Made by a program: the position numbers and the translations under genes | Assembly (NCBI GenBank): GCA_026018925.1 | Contig: JAKSZU010000016.1 | Span: forward strand, 1,302,001 to 1,366,000 | DNA from: Tupaia tana | Lineage: Eukaryota; Chordata; Mammalia; Scandentia; Tupaiidae | Direction of reading: 5' to 3' | DNA: 64,000 nt | In this document: positions 11,019 to 22,531 of the stretch, in pieces | Layout of the letters: each line of letters begins with the position of its first letter | Position numbering within the stretch: position 1 is the stretch's first letter | The notes under the pieces: generated by a model | Told to the model about the DNA's origin: nothing | The model's database searches: none | The model's input: only the letters and a program-made list of their open reading frames with translations

Positions 11019-11068
11019 CATTTCTTGCCTGTGGCTCAGATGCCAACGAGTTTTCTTCTTGCTTTTCA
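11019..11068 (-). CDS. CECR2: CECR2 coding exon 6 (50-nt small exon)
   Basis: This very short exon encodes one completing base, 16 codons and one further base: (S)EKQEENSLASEPQARN(G). It is too small to stand out as an open reading frame and was found by following the split codons. AG from exon 5 plus T gives serine; the final G plus GT from exon 7 gives glycine. The acceptor is TTCCTGTGTTTCAG and the donor is GTAATG, starting at 11018. The peptide is an acidic, polar linker between the AT-hook and the next WHIM-like segment. It differs from remembered human CECR2 at only two positions (Thr-Arg-His to Ala-Arg-Asn). Skipping 50 nt would shift the frame. Confidence 0.93.
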
Positions 11069-13009
11069 CTGAAACACAGGAAAAACAGATGACAATTAAA
11101 ACAAATCCAAAATGGCCAGTGCTTCCCCTAGAAGGGCATAGGAAATGTGTGCGTCTCCCGGGGAGCTGGTGTTAGGAGGAACAGGTCCGTGAGTGGAAGC
11201 GAGCGCATGGGTGCAGGCGTGGCAGCTGAGAGGACGCGCTGACCCCAACATCACAACGACATCCATGTGCAGAAGTCCCAGCTGCTGAAACGCCCTCTGG
11301 GAATCAGACGGGGGACTCGCGCTCACAGCTAAATGCCCACACTACAGGAGCCCTGAGGACCGCAACGTCTCCCTCCGTGTTGCAAAGCTGCGCTAAGGAG
11401 GGGCATCCCAAACCAGGCACCGCGGCTCGGGCCTCCACGCCCTGCTGCTCACCTCGCGGGCCCCAGGAGAGGAGCCCAACTCAGGGCACCACTGTTAAGT
11501 CACGCGGTTTAACGAACTACGGCGCTGTTGTGTGCATTTCTGGAACAAAAGGACCCTCAATGGACACGCTTTTCAAGCCTCTAAGGCAGGCCCGGGCCGC
11601 GGGCTGTCCCGCGAGAACAAGGACACCCTGCACTGGCGCTGTGCAGCGGGAGCCACAGCCACGGGTCCCCGCAGAGCACTAAGATGGGACTTTAGGAACC
11701 AAACTTTCACTTAACTTTAAAATACTCTGCTAGTGTCTCAGACTCACAGTGCCGAAGGAATCGTGTGAATGTGGATGTGGGCGGCGGCGGCTCCCAGCCC
11801 CCGGGGAAGGTACCCTAACGGCTGGCACTGACGGGGAGGTAGAGGGAGGTCCGTAATGGCGTCCCGAACCCTGGACGAGCAGATGCCAAGGCAGCCCGGC
11901 CACAGGCACCATGCACACGGGACACGCGTGCCACAGGGCGTTTCCCACAAACACCGGCCCAGTGCAGTCGAGCTCCTGGAAAGCGGAGTTTTAAACCACT
12001 CAAACCCGACCGATCTATCTAGTATCTTCCAGAAACAGTTCTTAGTGGTTAGAAAGTAACACAGCGACGTGCGGCCTGAAGCCCGTATTCAAATGAAGTA
12101 CCAGTAGTTCTGAAACTCAGAGAGAACAAGCTGTTCTGTGTTATGACATTTTTAAAGAATATGGCCACATTTCTCACATCTCTCTTTATAATGAGATCGG
12201 GTCCTTAAGTAAAAAGTGTATTTACATAGTATAGGACAGATTCCGAAAATGCATATAAAGATACGGAGGAATTTCCTAAAACATGATATATAAAAGACAA
12301 TTTCCCAAATGCAACCAAATCTCTCTGCTACAATTAAGTATAAAATTAAAAAAATAAAAGTTTAAAATCTTAATTTTTTTTAAAAAAAGAAAAAACAGAT
12401 TTCTGTCATAGGACAAATGCGCATGCTGGAGAGAGAGGAAGTGAGAAAGCACCCGGGGGTGTGGCCACGCTGCAGTCCTCCGGCAGTCTCCTCTCGGGGC
12501 CGGGCCACATATGCACATGCACCCAGTACTTTGTTCAAACCTCGGAACCACAGAGTTGGCCACGAGGGATTCGGCACCTTAGCCGATCCACACCTACAGG
12601 CCCGAGACCCTAGTTCTGCTAAATCATAGGAAACAGCACGCTATATGAAATAGAGCGCGTTTGGGAACGGTCAGTGTTCGCCCGTCCTTGGTGCAGTTAG
12701 TCGGACGTGAAGTCTGCCTGCCCCGCGATGCTGACTAGCTCACCTCACCCCGTGTCTGTGCACAACGGTGGCAGAGCCCACTCCTAGTGGACGCGTGCTG
12801 GGCGCCCTGTGCTTCTCGGCTCCCACTCTGCCACGTCTTGTTCAGAGCAAGCCTCAGCACGTAGAAACCAGGCCCAACACCGAACACGCAGGGACAGACC
12901 GCGGAGAGGGAGTGCAGCTGTGTCCGTGCTCCGCGTCTGCCCCAGGACGTGGAAAGGGCACCTCCCAGCACACGTCGCGTCGTAACCTCGGGCCGGCAAC
13001 GCGCTTTAC
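11069..13009 (-). other. CECR2: CECR2 intron 5
   Basis: 1,941 nt between a GTAAAG donor and a TTTCAG acceptor. One SINE-A2 lies at 12370-12603. The blocks 11069-12369 and 12604-13009 contain nothing I can identify. Confidence 0.93.
12370..12603 (-). mobile_element. SINE-A2
   Basis: GTGAGAAAGCACCCGGGGG and CTCTCGGGGCCGGGCCACAT; ends CTACAGGCCCG. Confidence 0.75.
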
Positions 13010-13114
13010 CTTGCGGAAATCTCCTCCTGTAGCCGCTTCCGCTTCGGGGGCCTCCCTCTTCTTTTCCCTGTTTTCCCGGGAACACCGGAGACATGTCTCT
13101 GGCCTTCGCTCTCC
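13010..13114 (-). CDS. CECR2: CECR2 coding exon 5 (AT-hook)
   Basis: This 105-nt exon completes an arginine codon (AG + G), then encodes 34 codons and two bases. It reads ESEGQRHVSGVPG followed by KTGKRRGRPPKRKRLQEE. The RRGRPPKRK core is an AT-hook that binds the minor groove of A/T-rich DNA and may double as a nuclear localisation signal. The acceptor is CTGTCTGCTAG and the donor is GTAAAG at 13009-13004. Relative to the human sequence I remember, the AT-hook is unchanged but several flanking residues differ (Lys-Asn to Arg-His, Ser-Ile to Gly-Val, Leu-Leu to Ser-Ala). This is the most diverged of the six exons. Confidence 0.95.
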
Positions 13115-13190
13115 CTAGCAGACAGAGCATATGTAACGGGCATGTTCTGGGACAGGGACAGGTGTCACATAGGACTTCTCAGAAAGCGTA

Positions 13191-13219
13191 CATTCATTCA
13201 TTCACTCATTCATTCATTC
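13191..13219. repeat. (ATTC)n tandem repeat
   Basis: Seven near-perfect ATTC units in intron 4. Confidence 0.85.
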
Positions 13220-13644
13220 CTTATGTGAATGAGAAAGCCAGAGGAAGGGAGAGACAGGAGGAGATGGCGCCCCTCAGGACCCCAGCGCTGAGGCCCAGCC
13301 CCAGACCACAGCCGGTACCTTCCTGGGGGCCAGCCCACAAAGAGCACGTGCTTTAGCTGAACACCCGCACCCGGCCCCACAGGTGGTTTATAAAGTAGCG
13401 AGTACAGTGTCCTGCCCTGAGGGTGAGAGAGGGAATCTAACGGGGACAGCGGGTGACGTCCAGTCCTCGTCAGCAGGAGGAGGCCGAGGAAAACCGCTGT
13501 TTGGCGATGTTCAAATACGGCAGCACTGAATGGGAGCATGGCACCCGGCAGTAAGGGGAACAGGCAGAGGTGATTCGTCTCGGGGTGCTGTGGACGCAGG
13601 ACTCTCTCCCTCACGAGAAAGGACTCAATAAGGCTTTCGTTATC

Positions 13645-13893
13645 TTTTATTTTTAAGGTTTCTGCCACAGGGTGCATGTGCTCGCCAGGGAGAGACAGAA
13701 AGAGACAGAGAGAGAGAGTGAGAAACCATCTCCCAGGGAGGGTGCCCGCACCTCCACTCTCCTGGGATTTTGGCCGGGCACCCATACACACATGCCCAGT
13801 GTGATTTTCAAGCTGCCGGGTCTGAGACTCGAAACTCGGCAGTTAGGCCAGGTGGGAGTCTAGCACCTTAGCCAACGTGCCACCTGCTGGCCC
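13645..13893 (-). mobile_element. SINE-A2
   Basis: GGTTTCTGCCACAGGGTGCA to GCCACCTGCTGGCCCT. Confidence 0.9.
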
Positions 13894-14064
13894 TTTCAGG
13901 AATCACTCAAGGTCCCTCTGGTCTCATACTGATGGTTCAGAAAGTTAATCATCAATTCCAGTAGAGAAAAGGACACGCCGACACATTCAACTCTTCCACG
14001 AGGAAGAGACAAAAACACGGCCATGCTGCAGAATTCTCCAGCATTTAAGTTAAACAATTAAAAA

Positions 14065-14230
14065 AATTTTACTTTTATTTTTATGTTTATTCTCAGAGGA
14101 TGCAGAGTTTGTTAGAGAGAGAGCGAAAGCAGCCCCCCACAGGGCATGGCCACACACACATGGCCCTGCACACGTTCCCAGCTGCCAGCTGATTCGGAGC
14201 TGCGGTCAGCCGTGTGGGGTGCAGCTACCG
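14065..14230 (-). mobile_element. possible SINE-A2 remnant
   Basis: Has a GAGCGAAAGCAGCCCCCCAC stretch and GGTCAGCCGTGTGGG; much decayed. Confidence 0.45.
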
Positions 14231-14289
14231 GCACACGGCACTTAACCGCTTTGCTGCGAGGCCTGGGGTTTCCCGACATCCCAGTGTAC

Positions 14290-14429
14290 CTGCTCGCGGA
14301 CAGCTCCCCGCCGGACTTCCCTTGCACCGGGTCCTCTTTGTACATCCGCGTCCCGTAGAAATACCAGTAGAGCGCCCCGGAATTGTCCTCGCCCAGAGGC
14401 TCCACGCGGAGGCTGTCCGCGTCCAGGCC
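14290..14429 (-). CDS. CECR2: CECR2 coding exon 4 (WHIM-like YWYF motif)
   Basis: This 140-nt exon gives 46 codons plus two bases. It starts [15 protein letters not shown] and includes the [15 protein letters not shown] segment, the conserved R-x-E-P-L-G-x-D ... YW-F signature of WHIM/WSD motifs that sit on linker DNA in ISWI-partner proteins. Near its end, remembered human Asn and Leu are replaced (KSGGELSAS). The donor is GTACAC at 14289-14284, a weak consensus. The acceptor is TCTCCCCAG at 14438-14430. Unusually, the whole upstream polypyrimidine region is a 21-bp minisatellite (14430-14692). Exon length is not a multiple of three, so skipping it would shift the frame. Confidence 0.96.
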
Positions 14430-14692
14430 CTGGGGAGACAGGAAACGGACTCGGGGAGACAGGAAACGGACTCGGGGAGACAGGAAACGGACTTGGAGAC
14501 AGGAAACGGGCTCGGGGAGACAGGAAACGGGCTCGGGGAGACAGGAAACGGACTCGGGGAGACAGGAAACGGGCTCGGGGAGACAGGAAACGGACTCGGG
14601 GAGACAGGAAACGGGCTCGGGGAGACAGGAAACCGACTCGGGGAGACAGGAAATGGGCTCGGGGAGACAGGAAACCGACTTGGGGAGACAGA
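14430..14692. repeat. 21-bp minisatellite abutting exon 4 acceptor
   Basis: About 12.5 units of CTCGGGGAGACAGGAAACGG(A/G). The unit touching the exon is 20 nt (CTGGGG instead of CTCGGGG) and the fourth is 19 nt. Units 5-10 alternate between final A and G, suggesting expansion of 42-bp pairs. On the gene strand each unit is TTTCCTGTCTCCCCGAG, a pyrimidine tract ending in AG. Confidence 0.97.
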
Positions 14693-15263
14693 GTGAAGGC
14701 TTGGGGGAATGCGCAAGAAAAGGTATCGAAAAAAATGAAAATGAGAAATTGAACATCCTTCATTTTTAAAAAGCCCAACGAGCCTTGTCATATTCAGTCA
14801 GGGCTATGAGAGGCGGGATGGGAGGTGGCACCTTCCTGAAGGACATAATGGGAGGACTTCAGAGGCGTCCCACCCCACCGCTCCCATTTCTGCAAAAAGA
14901 GCCTGCAAGGAGCGCTGGTGAGCACTTCCCAGGTCTGCTCGGGACTGTGTGCACCCGGAAGGAGCTGGCGTCAAGAGGGCAGCTGTGTGCACGCGGGCGG
15001 GGGCTCTGTCTCTGGGTCCCCACTGCAGCGTGGTCAGAACCCACAGCCACGTCTCATTCCAGCTGAGGCCCAGCAAGGCAGCGCTCGGTTTACCGCAGGG
15101 CTGGACCCGCACTGGCCTTCCCGCTGCTGTGGACGACCTGGCCCACGGCAGCCGGGGCTCAGCTCACAGCCATTTCTATAGCGTGTGTGTGAGCAAAGCG
15201 GAACCGAGATGTCACCCACATGTGTCACCACTCATGACCAAAGGGGATTAGAGCGGCCTCTCG

Positions 15264-15400
15264 GGCCAGCAGCTGGCGTGGTGGTTACGGGCGCTGGACC
15301 CGTCGGCTGGCTTTCTCTTTCTGCCTCTCTCATTCTGACCCTCTCTGGTCAAATCAAAACAAGTGAATAAATAAAGTTAAATAAAAATAATTCTTTAAAG
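15264..15400 (+). mobile_element. SINE-B, internally deleted
   Basis: Head GGGCCAGCAGCTGGCGTGGT; the B box region is lost between GGACCC and GTCGGCTGG. Confidence 0.85.
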
Positions 15401-15801
15401 AAAAGAAAGTGGCCTCTGGACGAGAGGAGGCAGTAAGGTGCGCCCCGCCCTTGAGGAGCACTTCTAGAGCAGGCCGAGGGCAGAGGGAGAGGGCGGGAGA
15501 GCCCCGCGCCTTCGCCGCCAACACACGTGTGAGCAGAGGACGTCCGGTCCAGCCCCCGGAGGCCTCCACAAAGACCTCAGTTATGCACAAGTGTGGCCCT
15601 GCAAGTCCGGCCCAGGGGCTGACTTAGGGGGACCTCTGGCTGGGACGCACGCGTAAGGGAAGCTCAGACCAGGGAGTGACGCGGCCTCGACCGTGTGGCG
15701 CTGCTTGTGAACAGCTCCGAGACCAGACGCAGGCCGAGCCTGGGCTTGGTCTGCTCGTGTCTGGGTCCCCCTCCACTGTGGCCGGTGGCATCCCATGCTC
15801 A

Positions 15802-16110
<309 letters not shown>

Positions 16111-16337
16111 CTACTTGGTGGCTGTAGTCTGACACGTCCCCAAAGCTTCCACATGTCAGAGGGCCTCCCACGGGACGGTGTTTTCCTGGGTAATGGTAAA
16201 CTGGCAACGCCCTCGCCCTGCCCTCGTGACGGACATCCAGTTCAGACGGGTCCACCACGCAGGACAGCAGGGCAAACCAACTACACACACTTGGCCTTGC
16301 CAGCTAAATTCAACTATGCTTCAAGATTCCAAAGAGG

Positions 16338-16586
16338 GGGACCAACAGTTAGCGTAATGGCTATGTCACTGGACTCCCATGTAGTCGACCGCGGTTTGCA
16401 GACCCAGTGGCTTAAAACTCACACCGGGCACGTGTGCGTGTGTGCCCAAGATCCTGAGAGGAGAATGGAGTAGAAGGGATTGCGGCGTGGCCATCCCCCC
16501 TGGGGGGTGATTTCTCACTTTCTGTCTGTCTCTGTCTGGCGAGCACACACTCCCTATAGCAAAAACCTCTTAAAAAAAAAAAAAAA
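16338..16586 (+). mobile_element. SINE-A1 with TSD
   Basis: GGGACCAACAGTTAGCGTAA head. TCCAAAGAGG occurs on both sides. Confidence 0.95.
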
Positions 16587-17111
16587 TCCAAAGAGGAGGG
16601 CTGGCTACATGGTACAGGGTTGAAGTCAGCTCAAGAGTGGATCGCCCACGGCTGATTGGGGTTCCAGGCGCCCGTGCACGCAGCCCCAAGGCCCAACGGG
16701 GTGGAGGTGGAGAGAAAAGGACTGAGGCTTAACCAGGCTCCAGGGCGGCGAGGCGCCGCCCCCAGACTGCCCTCCGGATGTAGAGCAGACAGCCTCTCCA
16801 GGATACCAGCAGCCACGGTCTCAGACTCTGTCCTGTATTAGAAACTGTGAAGATCAGGTTTTTACAGAACTCCCTTAAGAAAGCTTGATGGTAACTTAAG
16901 TTTCCCTTGGCTGCAGTCCGACGGGAATTCTATAACTGCATTTTAACGAAACCTAAATGTGCCTTGCATTAACAATGTGCTACTTGTCCGGTTGTTACTG
17001 TGTATCGCAACTATCAGAGAATTCAGGTATAACTCACTTCACCTTTCTGTGGACGCTCTTCCTTACTCATAAGCAAAGAGAACTATCTAAGGGAGTTGTC
17101 ACTATCGTGTT

Positions 17112-17372
17112 TTTTTTGTTTTTAAGAAGAGAGATTTGGCTGTTATAGGGTGCGTGTGCTGGCCGGAGAGACAGAGAGACAGAGAGACAGAAAGCGAGAA
17201 ATAACCTCCACGGCGGGGGGGGGGGGGGGGGGGGGGGGGAGGGGGATGGCCACGACACAATCCCTTCTCCTCCAGTCTCACATGAGTTTTAAGCCACTGG
17301 GTCTGGGACTCATACCGTGGGCAGCTATATGAGAGTCCAGCAATGCAACCATTACGCCACCTGCTGGCCCCA
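17112..17372 (-). mobile_element. SINE-A2 with expanded G run
   Basis: Ends CCACCTGCTGGCCCC; its palindrome has become a 25-nt G run. Confidence 0.88.
17215..17239. repeat. 25-nt G run inside a SINE
   Basis: An uninterrupted run of 25 G lies where the SINE-A consensus has its CCCCCC(A/T)GGGGGG palindrome. Confidence 0.95.
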
Positions 17373-17600
17373 TCACTATCATTTTTTTAAAAAGGCATGA
17401 ACCATGCTAATTTATAATCTACGGTAGTTATAAGTGTACAAAAAGTCAAAGGAAACATTTATGGCAAAGCGCAAGAGCCTTAGGAAATAAGAAAATTAAA
17501 CAGATTTCTTTTTCGAAGAGAAGAGAATTTCCTCTCCTATTAGCATCACCTCACTGGGGACAACGTGGGTTTGTTAGCTACTCAAGACAGAGCACCATCA

Positions 17601-17832
17601 GGGCCAGCAGGGGCCATGGTGGTAAGGTGCTGGACCCACATGGCAGACTGTGCATTCCAAGGCCTGGACCCGGAGGCTTGAAAAACATGCCAGGCGTGTG
17701 CGTGTGTGCCCGAAATCCCGGTGGGAGAACAGACCGCAGCATGGCCATCCGCCGGCCAGGAGAGGGGATGTGCTCTCTCACCCCCACTCCAGTGCACACA
17801 GATGCCATATGGCAAAATTTTAAAAAGAGAGA
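17601..17832 (+). mobile_element. SINE-A2
   Basis: GGGCCAGCAGGGGCCATGGT head and CCAGGCGTGTGCGTGTGTGC. Confidence 0.85.
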
Positions 17833-18067
17833 GAAGACGGAGCCCAGCTGTTCCAACACTCAGGCTCTCACAAACTCGACTGGATAGATGCAGTGCTCTC
17901 CGCACACAGCAGGGCACACTGGCCGTGCTCGGACCTCACAGGACCGGCCAGCCTCCTGCCCCACGGCCTGGAAAGCTGGTGCCGCCCATCAGGAGGGAGG
18001 GGCTGGGCAGAGACAGGAGGAAGCAGACAGTGTGGCTAGGGTGAATGTAAAAATAAAAAGGGCGTTT

Positions 18068-18235
18068 TGTTTTGATTTAAATCTTATTGTTTATTATTAC
18101 TAGCTTTTAATTTGCTATAGGGCACGTGTGCTCACCAGAAAGGGGGAAACAGCGCGTGCACGCAGGTCTGAGATGGAACTGCAGTTAGCCATCTGGGAGG
18201 CCAGCATCCTGACCACTGTGCCACCTGCTGGCCCC
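18068..18235 (-). mobile_element. SINE-B
   Basis: TTTGCTATAGGGCACGTGTG to GCCACCTGCTGGCCCCC. Confidence 0.87.
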
Positions 18236-19061
18236 CAAAACAGGGCGTTCTTAAAAAATAGCATTTTAGAAGGCAGAATGTAGACGACCTTCTCCCTGTG
18301 GTCACCAATCCTTTATCTGCCATGTGCTTCCCAGAACTGTCTAACGCTCCCCGAGGCCTGAGACAGCACAACCAGCTCTGGCTGCAGGAGGACACAGCCC
18401 CAGCTGCAGCACCAAGACACCCTGGCAGGGTGAGAGCAGGCTGGGCAGTGCTGCCCCTGGTGTCCTAGCCGAGGAGCAGGACGCGCACGCACACCAGCCC
18501 CATACGCGGGAGGGAGGCCTGCCATCAGCGATGCACTTCGATCTCCCTTGGGTCTGGAAGTCCCTATTCGTCTCAAAGTATTTCATCTGAGGTTCCTTTC
18601 CGACAGCCGTAGCACCTACTCAGTTTCCGTCTTACCACCTTTGCCAAAGGCACCGCAATCCCACCTAAACAACGAGATACTCAGGGGCTTGCAACCCAAG
18701 TTCCCTCTGTCGCCCGACTGTAGGCACACCACTCGCGACGCCACATCGGAACAGGAAGGGAAACGGGTCGTTTGAAATGAAGAAGCTCCAGGAAGTGGGA
18801 TGGGGCTCATGCTTCCTACTCGGAGGCTCGTAATCTTCTGTAGAAGATAAGCAGAGACTGGGTCACGTGTTCTCTCCCTGGGAAGAACGTGCACACACGC
18901 TCTGCATGGGCTCTCGGACTCTGCCCTGTGCTACCACCTGGCTGTGTGTCTGACTTCTCAAACCTCGGTTCTGGAGTTCGGATCACCTGGAACCCTCATG
19001 GAATTTACTCGCCCATTCAGCTCAGCGCGATTACCTCTAATGACCGAATACTTTTCCCTTT

Positions 19062-19328
19062 TATTTTTGTTTTTGAAGAGGTGTGTGTTTGTTTGTTTGC
19101 TATAGGGTGCGTGCACTCACCAGAAAGACAGAGAGAGACAGAAAGCGAGAAATCACCCCCCAGGGGGGATGGCCACGCCGCAATCCCTTCTCCTCCATTC
19201 TCCTCTCGGGATCTTGGGCACACACGCACATGCGCCGGGTGTGAATTTAAGCCACCGGGTCTGGGACTCGAACCGTGGTCAACTACGTGGGAGTCCAGCA
19301 ACGTAACCATTACGCCATCTGCTGGTCC
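19062..19328 (-). mobile_element. SINE-A1
   Basis: Near-consensus body; a GTTTGTTTG insertion precedes CTATAGGG; ends CATCTGCTGGTCCC. Confidence 0.94.
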
Positions 19329-19839
19329 CTACACTTCTTCTTCTTCGGAAATTATCCTGAATTATCGAGAAACACTGCATTTGATTATGACTTTAAAAAA
19401 AGACCAAACCAACCGGATGTTCTGAGCACAGGTCTACGTCCTTGTCTGTGGAAAGCTGAAATGTGAACCACTCGAAACGACCCGCTTTCTCATTTGCTTT
19501 CCATCCCACGAAATAGGAAAGACCAGTGCCGACTTCTTAGCATCATGTGAGGGAACAGGCAAGGCCAGCTCTAACTCCCTCTTCCTTCCTTACAGACGGG
19601 GAGATGGGGAGGGGAGATGGGGAGGGGACAGGCGAGTGGACCGCCCTTCTAGCCCAGGTCACCACCTGCTGTGAGACCCAGCAGAGGGTCTCTTGCTGAC
19701 TGCCCCACAGAACATGCTTCTACAGCGAGACCATCCATGCTCGGCGAGTCCCGGCTGCAGCCAGACACAGCCCCGAGCTGTGACGAGAGGGGCTTACCTG
19801 CACCCTGTCCTAGAAACATCATAAATAGAATAAAGAGGA

Positions 19840-20060
19840 AGCCCAGGCCTCCAGGTGGCATGGAGGTAAAGGTGGCTGGATCCCACGTGGCTGCACGTGT
19901 GGTTTGAATGCCGGACCCGCCAGCTCGTGCGCATGCGAGCCGGAAATGAGAATGGAGGAGGAGGAAGAGCAGCGTGGCCACCCCGGGCGACTTCTCGCCT
20001 TCCCTGTCTCTCTCAATCTGGAGAGTGCATGTACACTATAGCAGAAATGTAAAACATAGA
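19840..20060 (+). mobile_element. SINE-A2, diverged
   Basis: CCTCCAGGTGGCATGGAGGT head; tail ACACTATAGCAGAAATG. Confidence 0.8.
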
Positions 20061-20206
20061 AAAATAAAATAAGGCTCTTGAGTTTTTTGAGGTATGTGTT
20101 AGGGAAATGAAAACGACACTTTTCCACTTGCTGCCACCGACGGTGAAGGACACGGGAAGTCCATGCACCCTCCGTCATGCCACTCTCAACACGAGTCTGG
20201 TAATGG

Positions 20207-20464
20207 GCCCCCAGGTGGCATGGTAGTTAAGGTGCTGGATACCACACGGCTGTACAGGGCTGGAGTCCCAGACCCAGGGGCCTGAAAAACACGCCAGATG
20301 TGTGTGTATGTGTGCCCAAAATCCCAAGAGGAAAATGGAGAAGGGATTGCTGTATGGCCATCCACCCCAGGGTGGTGGTGGTGGGGTAATTTCTCACTTC
20401 TCCTTTCTCTCTCCCATGACTCTCCATGCTGCAGTAAAATGAAGTAAAAAAAAAAAAAAAAAAA
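20207..20464 (+). mobile_element. SINE-A2
   Basis: CCCCCAGGTGGCATGGTAGT head, poly(A) tail of about 18 nt. Confidence 0.87.
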
Positions 20465-20512
20465 GATTCTGGTAATATGGTAAGTCAAAAGTCTGCTAGA
20501 AAAGTTCATAAA

Positions 20513-20643
20513 GGGGCCAGCAGGTGGCATGGTGGATAAGGAGCTGGACTCCCACGTGGCCGACCGCAATCCAAGCCCCAGACCAGGTAGCTCGCTTTCT
20601 CTCTCTCACGGTGTCTCTCTGGTGAGTACACAAGCCCTACAGA

Positions 20644-20674
<31 letters not shown>

Positions 20675-20688
20675 TTTTTTAAAAAGAA
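20513..20688 (+). mobile_element. SINE-B
   Basis: GGGGCCAGCAGGTGGCATGG head, (AAAT)n tail. Confidence 0.93.
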
Positions 20689-21095
20689 TAGCTGACAGCA
20701 AGTATTTATTCTCGAAGATAAGAAGACCTCAGCCAAAGTAAGTGAAGGAGCAGCTCCTCTCGGGGCTGCACACGGCTGCCAGTCCGTCACAACCGGGAGC
20801 AGCATGACAGCCATGGTGGCTAAAGATCACGGTGTCTCTTATCCAGGGAAAGCAGGACCGAGTCAGTATCAACACGCAGTCTCTCTCCCAGCAATGGAAC
20901 GTGTGTACCGCAGCTTTTACGAGTACAGATAAACACTTATGTTGGCTAGCCAATAAAACAGATAAAACAAAGTGCACAGTCTTTAAAATGTAAAGGACTT
21001 CTTCTTGTTAAACTATTATCAATGGGGCCCTAACACTATCTGCCTGAGGTCTGAGTTGGCAGATGTAAGGTGTGACTAAAGAACGTCCTAAATCC

Positions 21096-21262
21096 AGGAC
21101 CAGCACGTGGCACAGTGGCTGGGGCACCGCACACTCCCACACGGCTGACCAACATTCAAGTCCTGGGCCTGGTGGCTGGCTTTCTCACTTTCCCTCTCTT
21201 TCTCTGGTCCAAAGAAAATAAATGAATAAATAAAATTAAAGAAATAATTCTTTTAAAAAAAT
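21096..21262 (+). mobile_element. SINE-B
   Basis: AGGACCAGCACGTGGCACAG head; tail AAATAATTCTTTTAAAAAAA. Confidence 0.88.
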
Positions 21263-22124
21263 GCCCTAGACCCACTAAAAAATACACACACACACACTGT
21301 AAAAAACCATCATTGAGCAGAAGGCAGGCATTATGGGACCAGAGAGACACGGAAACAGGAGGACGCCCGTGACTTGGAAGCACCGCCCCATACCACACCA
21401 GATGCCTGCTCTGCACTCGTGGGGGCGGGCAGCGGTGGACGGGGCAGGTGTGGCAGAGCAGTGCTGCCCGACAAGGCTGGGTCACGTGGAGGGCACTGTT
21501 TGGATCCCAGGTCATGCAAAACAGGTGCTCTGCCCGGGCTGCTGAGGGCTGGAGGGCTGGGTGGGTGTGTGACACCTCGCTGCCGTGCCTGTTTCTCTCA
21601 GTGAAATAAACTTTAAAAAAGAGACAACAGCCAGCGTTGTAGGACGCGGAGACCCTGAAGCCACACGTGCCGCTGCGGGCTGGGACAGCCATTCTGCAGG
21701 TCTGGCAAATCGCTCAGAATCACATGGCGGCCCTCACCCAGAGCAGGCGCCCAGATGCCCGGACGCTCAGGCAGCCCTTCCCAGGGCCGGGAAGCCGCCG
21801 CCGCGCCTGCCAGAGCAGGTGCAGGGAGAAGGCTCCACATGAAGGACGAAGGATGAAGCAGCTTCCCCTGCACGGGGGAGACCGGACCCGTGCCCTGAGA
21901 GGAGAGGCCGGCCCGGGAGCGGGTGCTGGCTGCTGGGTGCCAGGCCCTGCAACGGGAACGGGCCGGCTGCACCGCTGCCGGGACAGCTGGAGTCAGTGAA
22001 GCCTACACCTGGAAGCGGAAAGGTAAGCCGCAGCCCGCTGAATGAAGTGGGCTAAATGTTCTAATTAAGAAGGCAGGTGCTCTAGGTGGAGTTGGAGAAG
22101 GCAGAAGAGCACGTACCAGGCAGT

Positions 22125-22360
22125 GAGGGCCAGCCGTGCTGGCCAGCGTGAGGCAGCGGAGGTTACCGGATCCCACGTGGCTGGCTGTGTGGCTGGGGTT
22201 CTGCGGCCGGAACAACACGGGGAAGGCATGATGTGCACGCCTGAAGTCCTGAGCGGAGGGAGGACTGCAGTGTGGCCATCCCTTCCGGAGGGTGCTTTAT
22301 CATTTTCTTTCTCCCCACCTCCCTCACTGCACGCGTCCTCTAGCGAACTTTTTTAAAAAA
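22125..22360 (+). mobile_element. SINE-A2, diverged
   Basis: Weak head; CCTGAAGTCCTGAGCGGAGG and GTGTGGCCATCCC body. Confidence 0.7.
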
Positions 22361-22369
22361 GAAAGAAAA

Positions 22370-22519
22370 AGGGGCCAGCAGGTGGTGTGGTGGTTAAGGG
22401 CGCTGGACTCCCAACACGGTCAACCACAGTTCATGTCCCAGACCTGGAGATCTGCTTTCTCCCTCTCTCTCTGGTCCAGTTAAAAAGTAAATAAAGTTAA
22501 TAAAATAATTCTTTCAAGA
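22370..22519 (+). mobile_element. SINE-B
   Basis: GGGGCCAGCAGGTGGTGTGG head; tail grades into (GAAA)n. Confidence 0.93.
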
Positions 22520-22531
22520 ATGAATGAATGA

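Larger units (their letters stand above)
13115..14289 (-). other. CECR2: CECR2 intron 4
   Basis: 1,175 nt between a GTACAC donor and a CTGCTAG acceptor. It contains an ATTC tandem run, one clear SINE-A2 and one doubtful SINE. I see nothing in 13220-13644 or 13894-14064. Confidence 0.94.

Noticed and set aside
14112..14791. Three overlapping minus-strand frames of 178-214 codons
   Set aside because: They are the 21-bp minisatellite read into exon 4. Only the exon 4 part is coding, given the splice signals and homology.
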